This document shows, in pieces, positions 8,954-17,649 of a stretch of 43,460 bases of DNA (its first letter is position 1; every line of letters begins with the position of its first letter). The DNA comes from Butyrivibrio sp. (GTDB lineage: Bacteria > Bacillota_A > Clostridia > Lachnospirales > Lachnospiraceae). The notes below the pieces were generated by a model. It had not been told where the DNA came from and did no database searches. It saw only the letters and a list, made by a program, of their open reading frames with translations. The DNA lies in NCBI GenBank assembly GCA_024690635.1, contig JAILOW010000069.1, positions 1 through 43,460 on the forward strand, given 5' to 3'. Both the position numbers and the translations under genes were made by a program.

Positions 8954-9823
8954 TTATCCCTTTACGGCACCCTCGATCATACCTTCCATGATCTGTTTCT
9001 GAGCAATTAAGAATACGATGATCATGGGAACGATTGCAAGGAGTGCTGCGGCAAGGATCAGGTTCCACTGTTTTACGTAGGAGCCTACAAAGGCCTGAAC
9101 CGCAACGGGAAGTGTCTTAACGGCTCCGTTCTGTCCCAGCATCATTGAAGGAAGAAGGTAATCGTTCCAGATCCACATACCATTCAGGATGGTTACTGTG
9201 GTGATGACCGGTGTCAGAAGAGGGAAGATAACCTGGAAGAAGGTCTGCTCAGGTGAGCATCCGTCGATGGAAGCGGCCTCTTCAAGATCAAAAGGAATTC
9301 CCTTTATGAATCCGTTAAGGATGAATACTGTCATGGCTCCGCCGAATCCAAGGTAAGCAAATACGATACCGGGAACGGACTGAAGCATCTGAATGCCGAT
9401 GAACTTGCCCACATCTCTGAAGGTAGAAATAAGAGGAAGCATAACTACCTGGAAGGGGATGATCATTGAGGCAATGAATGTAAAGTAAATAACCAGTGAC
9501 CACTTTGTTTTGTTACGGCAGATAACCCATGCAGCCATAGCTCCGAAAAGAGCAAGGAGAACAAGGGAAAGAACAGTGATAAGCACTGAATATCCAAAGG
9601 CCTGCCAGAACAGGAAGTGTGTGTTGTTGATAACATCACTTAAGTTTTTCACCAGCTGACCAAAGCTTACACCGGCAAATCCAATGGGATTTGCTGTGAT
9701 ATCAGCTGTTACCTTGGCTGAGTTGATAACAACCAGAAAGAAGGGGAACAGAACGTAGATCGCGATTATAATGGCAATAATGAGTCTTATTACAACGCTG
9801 GAAGTCTTTTCTTTTCTATGCAT
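8954..9823 (-). CDS. Carbohydrate ABC transporter permease (MalG type)
   Basis: The product (289 aa) is an inner-membrane permease of the carbohydrate-uptake-type-1 family with six predicted helices. The cytoplasmic EAA loop EEAASIDGCSPEQTFFQVIF, which docks the ATPase, is in the C-terminal half, and the C-terminus EGMIEGAVKG is typical of MalG homologues. It overlaps the upstream permease gene by 1 bp and should form a heterodimer with it. No ABC ATPase gene is nearby, so a shared MsmK/MsmX-type ATPase encoded elsewhere is presumed. The substrate is probably a small glucoside, judged from the linked GH13_18 gene. Confidence 0.94.
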   Translation of the reverse strand: MHRKEKTSSVVIRLIIAIIIAIYVLFPFFLVVINSAKVTADITANPIGFAGVSFGQLVKNLSDVINNTHFLFWQAFGYSVLITVLSLVLLALFGAMAAWVICRNKTKWSLVIYFTFIASMIIPFQVVMLPLISTFRDVGKFIGIQMLQSVPGIVFAYLGFGGAMTVFILNGFIKGIPFDLEEAASIDGCSPEQTFFQVIFPLLTPVITTVTILNGMWIWNDYLLPSMMLGQNGAVKTLPVAVQAFVGSYVKQWNLILAAALLAIVPMIIVFLIAQKQIMEGMIEGAVKG

Positions 9824-10881
9824 TATAATTCCACCTCCTTCTTATTGGATATACGAACCTGAATGATGGAAACCGTAGCCAGGATGATGAAGAAGAGCAC
9901 CGCTTTTGCTTCACCAAAGGCATATTCGTTGTTGATAACCGCTGTGCTGTAGATGTTCAGCGCCAGCATCTCGGTACCGTTGGTCAGGTAGTTGCCAAGG
10001 AAGTTCTGCACGGAACCTGTACCGTTTGTAAGAGCAAGGTTTACATCGAACTGCTTGAAGGCAGATGTAAGTGTAAGGAAGGTACAGATCGTGATAGTGG
10101 GTGCGATCATAGGGATCTTTATGTTGAAAAGAGTCTGGGCAGGTGATGCACCGTCAATGGAAGATGCCTCAAGCACATCTCCGGGTATGGTGTTAAGTCC
10201 GGTGATGTAGATGAGCATGATATAACCTGCATACTGCCAGATATATACGATTATGATAGCGATAAATGCTGTCTTTGTATCCGAAAGCATTGAGTAGGTA
10301 CCGGTAAATTTGGTAACTACGTTACTGAATATGAACTGCCAGATATAACCAAGTACGATTCCTCCGATAAGGTTGGGGAGGAAGTAGGAAGCTCTGAAGA
10401 ATCCAAGTCCCTTGATCTTGGATGTGCAAAGAAGAGCAAGCAGGAACGCTACCAGGTTAACCAGGATCATATTAAATACAACAAATAAAAATGTAATGAG
10501 AATTGACCAGATGAAGCTTGGCTGTTTGAACATCCTTGTATAATTGGCAAGGCCCACAACCTCATTCATCTTGATTCCGTTCCAGTCTGTGAAGGAATAA
10601 CCGATACCGAGAACCAAAGGAATGATAACGGTTACCGCAAATGCAAACAGAAGCGGGAACAGGAAAAGAATATTGATGATAGTGCGATGGTGTTTAAGTG
10701 TCGGGAAGAAATAAAGCCCTACTACGATAAGAATGACACCGCATACTAACAGAGCTCCACGCTGCTTAAACAACGGGCCGCTTTTTGCAATAGCAACCCC
10801 AAGTCCCCATATAAGCAGCACAAGTCCGAGTATGAGGGAGCCGAAAGAACCTGTCTTTCTTCCTATTGAGAATGTACCCAT
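9823..10881 (-). CDS. Carbohydrate ABC transporter permease (MalF type) with N-terminal extension
   Basis: The product (352 aa) is the MalF-type partner. The EAA loop LEASSIDGASPAQTLFNIKI is in the C-terminal third. It is about 55-60 residues longer than the usual ~295: residues 1-62 hold two extra hydrophobic segments (about 14-32 and 42-59) before the standard first helix near 69-92. The start at 10881 has GGGGGA just upstream on the minus strand, so the extension seems genuine. It lies 88 bp downstream of the binding-protein gene and overlaps the next permease by 1 bp. Confidence 0.92.
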   Translation of the reverse strand: MGTFSIGRKTGSFGSLILGLVLLIWGLGVAIAKSGPLFKQRGALLVCGVILIVVGLYFFPTLKHHRTIINILFLFPLLFAFAVTVIIPLVLGIGYSFTDWNGIKMNEVVGLANYTRMFKQPSFIWSILITFLFVVFNMILVNLVAFLLALLCTSKIKGLGFFRASYFLPNLIGGIVLGYIWQFIFSNVVTKFTGTYSMLSDTKTAFIAIIIVYIWQYAGYIMLIYITGLNTIPGDVLEASSIDGASPAQTLFNIKIPMIAPTITICTFLTLTSAFKQFDVNLALTNGTGSVQNFLGNYLTNGTEMLALNIYSTAVINNEYAFGEAKAVLFFIILATVSIIQVRISNKKEVEL

Positions 10882-10969
10882 AAGTAAATCCCCCTTTCGT
10901 TGGTTTGTTTGGGTTTGAAGAGATGAAAAAGTGGGCAGGACACGTGTGCCCTGCCCTAGTAATACCTAA

Positions 10970-12295
10970 TTACTGTGCGTAGTATGCAGAAATTACCTGA
11001 GCAATAGTAGATGTGAATGCATCAGCATCAGCGATCTTACCCTGTGCATAGTCAGCAAATACCTGGCAAGTTGTGTTCTGAAGGCCATCCTTCTTGAGCA
11101 TTGTATGCCATCCTGAGTAGTTGCCTGCATCGATGTAGCTCTTCATGCTCTTGTAGAAAGGATTAACAGCCTCATACTTGCAATCATCGAAAGGAGATAC
11201 GAGTCCTGCCTCGTTTACAAGGATGTCCTGTGCAGAATCGCCTGCGCACCAGTTGAAGAATGCCTTAGCACCGTCAACGTTGCCGTCTGCATAAGCAACC
11301 CAGTATGAAGGGGGACCTGCGATGATTGTGTTGATTCCGTCCTCAAATGCATAAGGAGCAAATCCGCACTCGAAAGATACATCATCAGGAGATGTTACAC
11401 ACCAGTTACCCTGAGTAATAAATACATACTTGCCTTCCTTGAAGCCGGCTACCTGTGAATCATAGTTACCGTCTACAAGAAGAGCAGGATCTGAATACTG
11501 GTTCATCATTCCAACAAACTCAGCAAAGTGCTTCATTCTCTCTTCGTCAATCTTTCCGCCGTCGTTAAGAAGATCGATATAAGTTGTATCGTCTGCCTTA
11601 AGACCTGCGTCAAGGTACTGACCGAATACGTGTGTACCTGAAGACCAACCAAGGTTAGCAGGCTCTGCGCACCAACCGAATACTGCTGTGAAGCCAAGCT
11701 CGTCCTTCTTGGAATCAAGAGTCTCGCAAGCTGCCTTCCATGCATCGGGTGATGTAAGAGAAGCAGGATCAACACCTGCAGCCTTAAGAATGTCTGCGTT
11801 GTAACCAAGAGCAGTAGCCTCTACTGTGTAAGGGAATCCGATTGTTCCCATAGAAGCGTTTACGAGCTCGAATCCGGTCTTGTTTGTCCAATCCTCTCCC
11901 TCAAGATTAGCGAGCATACCGTCCCAGGTATCAGCCTGGTTTGCTTCGATAACGAAGATGTCAGGCATGTTGTCTGCCTGATACATTTTCTTAAGCTCGT
12001 CAGAAGCGTTTGTGTCGCCACCGATTGTCTCAACTGTGAGAACGTTACCTGTCTCTTCCTGATACTTTGCTGCAAGTGCCTGCATCTGTGCATCGATCTC
12101 AGGCTTACCGTTCAAAAGACGAACAGCTTCCTGTGATGAAGCGGCATCAGTAGTAGCAGCAGGTGCTTCGGCTGCTGTCTCGGTCTGAGTCTCTGCCTGT
12201 GTGTTGTCAGATGTGTTTGCGTCAGTGCTGCCGCAAGCTGCAAGTGAAGCGATCATAGCGCCTGCAAGAAGAACCGACATCAGTTTCTTTTTCAT
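10970..12295 (-). CDS. Sugar-binding lipoprotein of ABC transporter
   Basis: The product (441 aa) is an extracellular solute-binding protein of family 1. The signal peptide MKKKLMSVLLAGAMIASLAA ends in the lipobox LAAC with Cys21 as the lipidated residue, followed by a Thr/Ala/Glu/Gln-rich linker of about 35 residues. It would be anchored outside the membrane and deliver sugar to the two permeases encoded downstream. The ATG is preceded by GGAGG on the minus strand. The upstream region carries a probable promoter, a LacI-type palindrome and a cre-like site, so repression by the neighbouring LacI protein and catabolite control are both plausible. Confidence 0.94.
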   Translation of the reverse strand: MKKKLMSVLLAGAMIASLAACGSTDANTSDNTQAETQTETAAEAPAATTDAASSQEAVRLLNGKPEIDAQMQALAAKYQEETGNVLTVETIGGDTNASDELKKMYQADNMPDIFVIEANQADTWDGMLANLEGEDWTNKTGFELVNASMGTIGFPYTVEATALGYNADILKAAGVDPASLTSPDAWKAACETLDSKKDELGFTAVFGWCAEPANLGWSSGTHVFGQYLDAGLKADDTTYIDLLNDGGKIDEERMKHFAEFVGMMNQYSDPALLVDGNYDSQVAGFKEGKYVFITQGNWCVTSPDDVSFECGFAPYAFEDGINTIIAGPPSYWVAYADGNVDGAKAFFNWCAGDSAQDILVNEAGLVSPFDDCKYEAVNPFYKSMKSYIDAGNYSGWHTMLKKDGLQNTTCQVFADYAQGKIADADAFTSTIAQVISAYYAQ

Positions 12296-12351
12296 TTCTT
12301 TTTACCCTCCTTTTGTGCAACATGCCATATCTTATAAAAGGTTTGGCGGTT

Positions 12352-12367
12352 ACTTTTGCGCATAAGT
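12352..12367. promoter_or_regulatory. Putative LacI-family operator O1
   Basis: ACTTTTGCGCATAAGT is a CG-centred palindrome matching its reverse complement at 14 of 16 positions, the form expected for LacI-family sites. It sits 57 bp upstream of the binding-protein start and just downstream of the likely -10, a position suited to repression. A close relative is found at 12551-12566. Confidence 0.5.
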
Positions 12368-12381
12368 TGTACGCTAAATTA

Positions 12382-12410
12382 AAAGTAGCATATACAAGAG
12401 AAAAATTCAA
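12382..12410 (-). promoter_or_regulatory. Probable promoter of the binding-protein operon
   Basis: On the minus strand a -35-like TTGAAT (12405-12410) is separated by 17 bp from a weak -10 TACTTT (12382-12387), which is preceded by TGC and so resembles an extended -10. The putative operator at 12352-12367 would lie just downstream of the start point. This assignment is by eye only. Confidence 0.4.
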
Positions 12411-12428
12411 GGCGATTTCACAAAATTG

Positions 12429-12442
12429 GGAAAGCGTTTTCT
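12429..12442. promoter_or_regulatory. cre-like / LacI-family CG-centred site
   Basis: GGAAAGCGTTTTCT is nearly palindromic around CG and differs from the common CcpA catabolite-responsive element form TGAAAGCGTTTTCA at only two end bases. It lies about 20 bp upstream of the proposed -35, so it could be a CcpA site or another site for the linked LacI protein. Confidence 0.4.
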
Positions 12443-12529
12443 TATACAATATCAACAGATCCCGTGGTTGACGCATTTGTTAAAAATTATTTTTTTATTA
12501 AAAACAATAATCCGTTTATGAAAATTATA

Positions 12530-12577
12530 AAATAAAGCATAAAAAGACCAACTTATGCGTATAAGCTTAAGTTGGTC
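12530..12577 (-). terminator. Rho-independent terminator of lacI-type gene, containing operator-like palindrome O2
   Basis: A perfect 10-bp stem, GACCAACTTA (12546-12555) with TAAGTTGGTC (12568-12577), is followed on the minus strand by TTTTTATGCTTTATTTT, as expected for a terminator just after the regulator gene. The left arm and loop also contain ACTTATGCGTATAAGC (12551-12566), a CG-centred palindrome like the putative operator at 12352-12367; the two share CAACTTATGCG in inverted orientation. Confidence 0.7.
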
Positions 12578-12600
12578 AATGTTCACAATGAATTTGCGGT

Positions 12601-13617
12601 TTATTTGTTTAGGTTTTTGACAGTGTCACGAATAACAAGATGTGTGGGAAGCTTTATCTGGTTCGGAGTCTTTTGTCCTGCCAGTTGCTTTAAAAGTGTG
12701 TCCGCTGCGGTGATGCCCTTTTCTTTTACATCCTGATGTACTGTGGTAAGTGCCGGCCTGTGTAGCTTGGCAAGCATGTCATCGTCAAAGCCCACAATGG
12801 AAATGTCATCGGGAACGGATATTCCTCTGTCTGAAAGAGCTGCCATAAGTGTTACGGCATACAGGTCGGAAACGCAGAAGATAGCAGTAAACTCAGAGAA
12901 TCTGTCTATGATCTCGGAAAGGCTTTCCTCAATCTCATCGGATCTGGGGTGGATCTGCAAAAAGTTGGTATCTTTGTATTTTATACCGTTGTACTTAAGA
13001 GCTTTTTTATAGCCGCTCAGTCTTGCAAGGTCAACTCCGTTCATGTTATCCGAAAGGAATGCTATTTTTTTGTGACCCTGGGAGATGAGGTAGTTAACCA
13101 TGTCATAGGTTCCCTGCTCATCATCAAGTCCTACGTTGGTGAAATGCTTGAGCCCTTCCAGAGAGTAGGTGTCGATACAGACAATAGGCTTTTTGTATTT
13201 TTCGCTGACTCTTATACCGTCGTCATTAAGCATTCCGAAAAGTATAAGTCCGTCCACGTTCCAGGTGGAAACATGTCTCATGATCTCCGCTGTATCACTT
13301 GATATATACAGCATCATAAAGTATCCGGCTCTTCTGATGGCCTCCTCGACGCCTCCTATAAGCTCCGAAACGAAGGGGTCCATGATCAGGTTCTCATATT
13401 TATCAGCTCTCGCTTTAAGGGCAAAGCCTATTATCTTGGATTCGTTCTGTGCAAGATTTCTTGCGTTTATGTTTGGAACATAGTCAACTTTATCAAGAAA
13501 ATCCTGTACTTTCTTTTTTGTATCATCGGAAACTTCACCTGTTTTCCCATGAATTACATTAGAGACCGTGGTGGTACTCATGTTTAGTTGTTTTGCAATT
13601 TCTTTAATTGTGATCAT
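12601..13617 (-). CDS. LacI-family transcriptional regulator
   Basis: The product (338 aa) has a LacI DNA-binding head at residues 2-48 (TIKEIAKQLNMSTTTVSNVI, then the hinge region ending YVPN), followed by a periplasmic-binding-protein-like effector domain. It would repress the neighbouring transporter genes and perhaps the divergent kinase/GH13 genes until a sugar effector binds. The gene ends in a terminator, so it is probably a separate unit from the transporter operon. Two palindromes of the same design flank the transporter promoter. The effector is unknown. Confidence 0.94.
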   Translation of the reverse strand: MITIKEIAKQLNMSTTTVSNVIHGKTGEVSDDTKKKVQDFLDKVDYVPNINARNLAQNESKIIGFALKARADKYENLIMDPFVSELIGGVEEAIRRAGYFMMLYISSDTAEIMRHVSTWNVDGLILFGMLNDDGIRVSEKYKKPIVCIDTYSLEGLKHFTNVGLDDEQGTYDMVNYLISQGHKKIAFLSDNMNGVDLARLSGYKKALKYNGIKYKDTNFLQIHPRSDEIEESLSEIIDRFSEFTAIFCVSDLYAVTLMAALSDRGISVPDDISIVGFDDDMLAKLHRPALTTVHQDVKEKGITAADTLLKQLAGQKTPNQIKLPTHLVIRDTVKNLNK

Positions 13618-13754
13618 AAATTTTTTGGTCTTTACAAAGAAAAAAAGTTATTGTATCTTGTTCACAAAATAACACGGTGTGGTATGTGTTGTCAAAAATA
13701 AATGATACAAGTTTGAAAGATGACACACGAAAATCACACCAAAACCCGCTTGAT

Positions 13755-13780
13755 TACTGGCTTCTTGGCGGTGGCCAGTA
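13755..13780 (+). other. Leader hairpin upstream of the P-loop kinase gene
   Basis: TACTGGC (13755-13761) pairs perfectly with GCCAGTA (13774-13780) across a 12-nt loop, 40 bp before the start at 13820. There is no T-run directly after it, so it is not a simple terminator. It could be a 5'-leader structure or an operator for a dimeric regulator. The rest of the 202-bp divergent gap is AT-rich with no convincing -35/-10 pair. Confidence 0.35.
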
Positions 13781-13819
13781 TGAGACGGAGCAGTTGGTTC
13801 ATTTTTTATAAGGAGAGCT

Positions 13820-14797
13820 ATGAATACAAAATATAACAAAACGACTGATTTGACCAAAGTGGTTGATAAACTTGAAAATGCTGTTGATACAGTAAAAGAC
13901 ATCAAGATTCCCGAGGACATTCCCCACGGTGATATGCCCGGAGACAAGATTGAAATAGGAGAAAGCCATATTGCCAAGGCAAAGACCATCTTTCCTGTAT
14001 TGGTAAAAGATCTTAAGGAGGCAATGGGCAAAAACAAGTACGGAAGAGCTGTTATCGCGGTTTGCGGCGGATCCGGAGTTGGTAAATCCGAAATTGCGTC
14101 ACTGCTGTCATATATGCTGGAGCAGGCAGGAATAGGGAGCTACACCATGTCCGGTGACAACTATCCTCACAGGATTCCCATGTACAATGATGCGGAAAGA
14201 CTCCATACATTCAGGAAATGCGGTATCAGAGGAATGGTTGACGCAGGTGTCATGAATCCCGAAAATGCAGATAAGATCCGCGAGTATCAGAAGGCTGAAG
14301 ATGACGCAAACAAGGCACATTTAGAGACTGACACATGGTTCAGAAGTTATTTTGAAGCAGGTGCAAAAGGACTTAATGAATATCTAGGCACACCCAATGA
14401 AACTGATTTTGCAGAAGTCGATCAGATAATGAAGGCATTCAAGGACGGAGCTGACAATCTCTGGCTCAAGAGAATGGGAAGAGATGAGGCTTCTCTTTGG
14501 TACGATGAAGTTGATATGTCCAAAAAGAATGTTCTTATAGTAGAGTGGACTCACGGAAACAGCGATTATATGAGCCAGGTTGATATACCTGTTCTTTTAA
14601 ACAGCACTCCCGAGGAGACTCTTGAGCACAGAAGATCAAGAAACCGCGACGGCAAGCTTGACAGCCCCTTCACTATGCTGGTACTTGAGCTTGAGCAGCA
14701 AAAGCTCGCCTATCAGGCCCACAAAGCCAAGATCATTATTACCAAGTCGGGTGACATTATAAGTTACGAAGAGTTTAAGAAGCTTATGAATATGTGA
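13820..14797 (+). CDS. P-loop kinase (adenylylsulfate-kinase/uridine-kinase-like)
   Basis: The product (325 aa) has an N-terminal extension of about 75 residues, then a Walker A motif GGSGVGKS at residues 83-90. TMSGDNYPHR follows and resembles the substrate-binding strand of adenylylsulfate and phosphoribulokinase-like kinases. Automatic annotation as adenylylsulfate kinase is likely, but no sulfate genes are nearby. It begins a two-gene unit with a GH13_18 phosphorylase-like enzyme 10 bp downstream. I infer that it phosphorylates the acceptor released by that enzyme; D-glycerate is the candidate I favour. Start: ATG with AAGGAG 8 bp upstream. Specificity is unproven. Confidence 0.78.
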   Translation: MNTKYNKTTDLTKVVDKLENAVDTVKDIKIPEDIPHGDMPGDKIEIGESHIAKAKTIFPVLVKDLKEAMGKNKYGRAVIAVCGGSGVGKSEIASLLSYMLEQAGIGSYTMSGDNYPHRIPMYNDAERLHTFRKCGIRGMVDAGVMNPENADKIREYQKAEDDANKAHLETDTWFRSYFEAGAKGLNEYLGTPNETDFAEVDQIMKAFKDGADNLWLKRMGRDEASLWYDEVDMSKKNVLIVEWTHGNSDYMSQVDIPVLLNSTPEETLEHRRSRNRDGKLDSPFTMLVLELEQQKLAYQAHKAKIIITKSGDIISYEEFKKLMNM

Positions 14798-14807
14798 GGT
14801 TGTGTCT

Positions 14808-16481
14808 ATGAGTAGATTTGTGGATAACGGTCCGATGCTGAATGCCTACCCTGACAGTATGGGCGGAACAATGAAAGATATCGTATCGGTCCTTTCAAAG
14901 GCAGAGTTTAAAGATGTTTTCCAGTCTTTTTACATCCTGCCCAGTATATTTAATACGGATCTGGACAGAGGCTTTTCTGTTATTGATTACAGTATCAATG
15001 AGGAAATGGCTTCAAAAGAGGATATTGATGCCCTTGGCAAACTTGGGATTGATCTTAAGCTTGATTTTATCTTAAACCATGCATCGGTTCTTTCCCCTCA
15101 GTTTCAGGATCTTGTAAAGAACGGAGAAAAATCAAAGTACAAGGATTTCTTTATTAACTGGAACAAGTTCTGGGAAGGCTGCGGAGAGATGACTCCCGAA
15201 GGCTATATTCAGCCAAGGGATGAGTATATAAAGGACATGTTTTTCAGAAAGCCGGGGCTTCCCATTCTCATGGTGAGAATGCCCGACGGAAAAGATGTTC
15301 CCTACTGGAATACCTTTTATCAGGAAGTAAAGTACAAAAGACCTGACACTCAGGATCTTATGGAGGCTATGGATATTCAGTATCTGGCTGCAGAGAGGCT
15401 TTCAAAGCGCATCTGTGATGAGCTGGATGCAGGCAAGGCTCCCAAGGATATGGATCTTGCGGGTTATGAGAAATACCGCGATGCTGTTATCGAACTTCTT
15501 GAATCCGGAAGACGCTATCTTGGTCAGATGGATCTTAATATCAAGTCCGACCTTGTATGGGAGCATTACAGAAACACTCTTAAGAGTCTGTCAGGCTATG
15601 GCGCAAGGATAGTAAGGCTTGATGCCTTTGCCTACGCTCCCAAGGAGCCCGGTAAAAAGAACTTCCTTAATGAGCCCGATACCTGGGATGTTCTTGAAAA
15701 GGTAAAGAAGCTTGCAGATGAGTTCGGAGTATCGCTCCTTCCCGAGATCCATGCAAGCTACAGTGAAAAGATTTATGAGACCGTGGCGGACAAGGGCTAC
15801 ATGACCTATGATTTCTTCCTGCCGGGACTTCTTATCTATGCAATTGAGAACAGATCCGGCAAGGTGCTTGCTGACTGGGCAAAAGAGATCACGGACAAAA
15901 AGATACGTGTGGTAAATATGCTTGGATGTCACGACGGAATCCCGCTTTTGGACCTTAAGGGAATCCTTCCCGAAGAGGATATCCAGAAGATGATCGACGT
16001 TATCGTGGGACGCGGCGGTTATGTAAAGGACCTCCACGGCGCCAAGAATATGTATTATCAGGTAAATGCCACCTACTACAGCGCTCTTGGAGAAGATGAT
16101 AAGAAGATGCTCTTTGCCAGAGCGATCCAGATGTTCATGCCCGGAAAGCCCCAGGTATGGTATCTTGATCTCTTTGCAGGAAAGAACGATCACGAGGCTG
16201 TAAAGAGAGCAGGAGCCGGCGGACATAAGGAGATAAACAGAACAAATCTAACATTGGAACAGATAGAAGAAGCCCTTAAGAAGGACGTTGTAAAGGAGCA
16301 GCTTAAGCTCTTAAATTACAGAAATACCTGTCCTGCCTTTGGTTTTGATGCAAAATTCACCGTAGAAAATGAAGGAAGTGTTCTGAAGCTTACATGGGAA
16401 AATAACGGTCACAAGGCAAGCCTTAAGGCAGATTTCTCCGATTACAGTTACAAGATCGAAGACTTGGATCTTAATCTGTAA
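14808..16481 (+). CDS. GH13_18 sucrose-phosphorylase-like enzyme
   Basis: The product (557 aa) is a GH13 TIM-barrel enzyme of the sucrose phosphorylase type. The catalytic set is visible: nucleophile D272 in RLDAFAY, acid/base E313 in PEIHASY, and the transition-state Asp D376 in CHDG. The C-terminal LFAGKND also matches subfamily 18. Known members phosphorolyse sucrose, sucrose-6-phosphate, glucosylglycerol or glucosylglycerate to glucose-1-phosphate plus the acceptor. It lacks a signal peptide, so it acts on imported sugar. A linked kinase and the absence of a fructokinase favour glucosylglycerate or a relative over sucrose. ATG 14808 is chosen over GTG 14802 for better spacing to AGG. The 3' end overlaps the convergent AraC gene by 34 bp. 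Confidence 0.85.
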   Translation: MSRFVDNGPMLNAYPDSMGGTMKDIVSVLSKAEFKDVFQSFYILPSIFNTDLDRGFSVIDYSINEEMASKEDIDALGKLGIDLKLDFILNHASVLSPQFQDLVKNGEKSKYKDFFINWNKFWEGCGEMTPEGYIQPRDEYIKDMFFRKPGLPILMVRMPDGKDVPYWNTFYQEVKYKRPDTQDLMEAMDIQYLAAERLSKRICDELDAGKAPKDMDLAGYEKYRDAVIELLESGRRYLGQMDLNIKSDLVWEHYRNTLKSLSGYGARIVRLDAFAYAPKEPGKKNFLNEPDTWDVLEKVKKLADEFGVSLLPEIHASYSEKIYETVADKGYMTYDFFLPGLLIYAIENRSGKVLADWAKEITDKKIRVVNMLGCHDGIPLLDLKGILPEEDIQKMIDVIVGRGGYVKDLHGAKNMYYQVNATYYSALGEDDKKMLFARAIQMFMPGKPQVWYLDLFAGKNDHEAVKRAGAGGHKEINRTNLTLEQIEEALKKDVVKEQLKLLNYRNTCPAFGFDAKFTVENEGSVLKLTWENNGHKASLKADFSDYSYKIEDLDLNL

Positions 16482-17434
16482 TCTCTGGGACTGCAACCGT
16501 ATATTCTTCTGAAAAGGCGGTGAAAGAAGCTGGTGTTATCATAGCCCACTGCTTCTGAAATATCCGCAACAGGTACATCAGATCTTGAAAGAAGACTACA
16601 GGCCCGTTCAAGGCGCCTCTTTTGGAGGAGTTCTTTGAATGTGTGGCCTGTTTCTTTTTTTATTATCCTGCTGACGGTATACACATCTACCTTTTCCGAA
16701 GAGGCAAAGTCCTTAAGGGATGCCTCTTTATACTTTGTATCGATATAGGTAAGGACCTTTAAGGTGACCTCCTGCTCATAGGAATTGGAAGGCACGTGGA
16801 TAAGCTCCGAATGATTGATGAGGTTTAAAAACAGCAGACCTACTGTAGCCTGATTGATGGTACGACTGTTCTTTTCATCATCCAGCATGTTCCATATGAG
16901 ATTTTCCATAAGGTTCTGGATGGGAAGAACCTCGGAAACACTGAAATAAAGATAATTGCTGGACATATCTTTTTTGGTAAGGCACCCTACGATAAAATCC
17001 CTGAGAGCACTGGGCTGAGCCCCCATCATTGGGAGCACCACATCAAAAAATTCCGGAAGGATCATGAAATTTACGGCAATGTCTCCTTCGTTTGCGGGAT
17101 AGATCTCCTGAGATGCGTGCTGGTTTAAAAACAGAAGATCCCCTTCCCTCAGGATTATTTCTTTATCATCGATTATGTGCCTGGTTGTTCCCTTGCACAT
17201 ATAAATAAATTCCACATAGTTGTGGGTGTGCCTCGGAAAGTGGATAAAACGCACATGCGGACGCATATCGATAAGGCGTCCGTTTTTTAATACCCTGGCA
17301 GAGTCGATCTCATCTGCTGATCTGGACTTGGAGCTGCTGTAATAAAGAGCTCTGTTAATAACCTTCTCACCCTTTAAAATAGCCTTTTCCTCATCTGTTA
17401 TAACACTTAGTTTTTCAAGGATTTTACTGTTCAT
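16448..17434 (-). CDS. AraC-family regulator (probable rhamnose-gene activator)
   Basis: The product (328 aa from the ATG at 17434) has an N-terminal cupin-like sensing domain (FPRHTHNYVEFIYMCKG) and a C-terminal pair of AraC helix-turn-helix motifs ending in FFHRLFRRIYGCSPRDYR. It is divergent from rhaA, as RhaR/RhaS-type regulators often are, so L-rhamnose-dependent activation of rhaADB is inferred. The upstream in-frame ATG at 17470 would add 12 residues but would place GGAGG (17447-17451) inside the gene; the spacing from GGAGG to 17434 is somewhat long (12 bp). The last codons overlap the GH13 gene on the other strand. Confidence 0.88.
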   Translation of the reverse strand: MNSKILEKLSVITDEEKAILKGEKVINRALYYSSSKSRSADEIDSARVLKNGRLIDMRPHVRFIHFPRHTHNYVEFIYMCKGTTRHIIDDKEIILREGDLLFLNQHASQEIYPANEGDIAVNFMILPEFFDVVLPMMGAQPSALRDFIVGCLTKKDMSSNYLYFSVSEVLPIQNLMENLIWNMLDDEKNSRTINQATVGLLFLNLINHSELIHVPSNSYEQEVTLKVLTYIDTKYKEASLKDFASSEKVDVYTVSRIIKKETGHTFKELLQKRRLERACSLLSRSDVPVADISEAVGYDNTSFFHRLFRRIYGCSPRDYRLRSKSSIL

Positions 17435-17649
17435 GGTGCATTTTTTCCTCCATAGAGATAACAATATCATCGAAAAAACAAATCTGCAAGAAAGGACGTA
17501 TTTTTATTCTGATTACGACCTTAAAAAAGACCTGCCCCGGCGGTTATCATAAACCATAAGAAAAAAGGTGAGTCATCCTGAAAAAACAAAAGGGATGATC
17601 ATAAAAAAAGAATATCAGCAGATTAAGAAAAGAAGGGAAGGATAGAAAA

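Noticed and set aside
12222..12476. 84-aa minus-strand ORF
   Set aside because: It overlaps the promoter and signal-peptide region of the binding-protein gene in another frame and resembles no protein.
13820..14797. True adenylylsulfate kinase of sulfate assimilation
   Set aside because: No sulfate genes are nearby, the protein has an unusual N-terminal extension, and it is coupled to a sugar phosphorylase-like gene.
15591..16226. 211-aa minus-strand ORF
   Set aside because: It lies fully inside the GH13_18 gene on the opposite strand, with no ribosome binding site.
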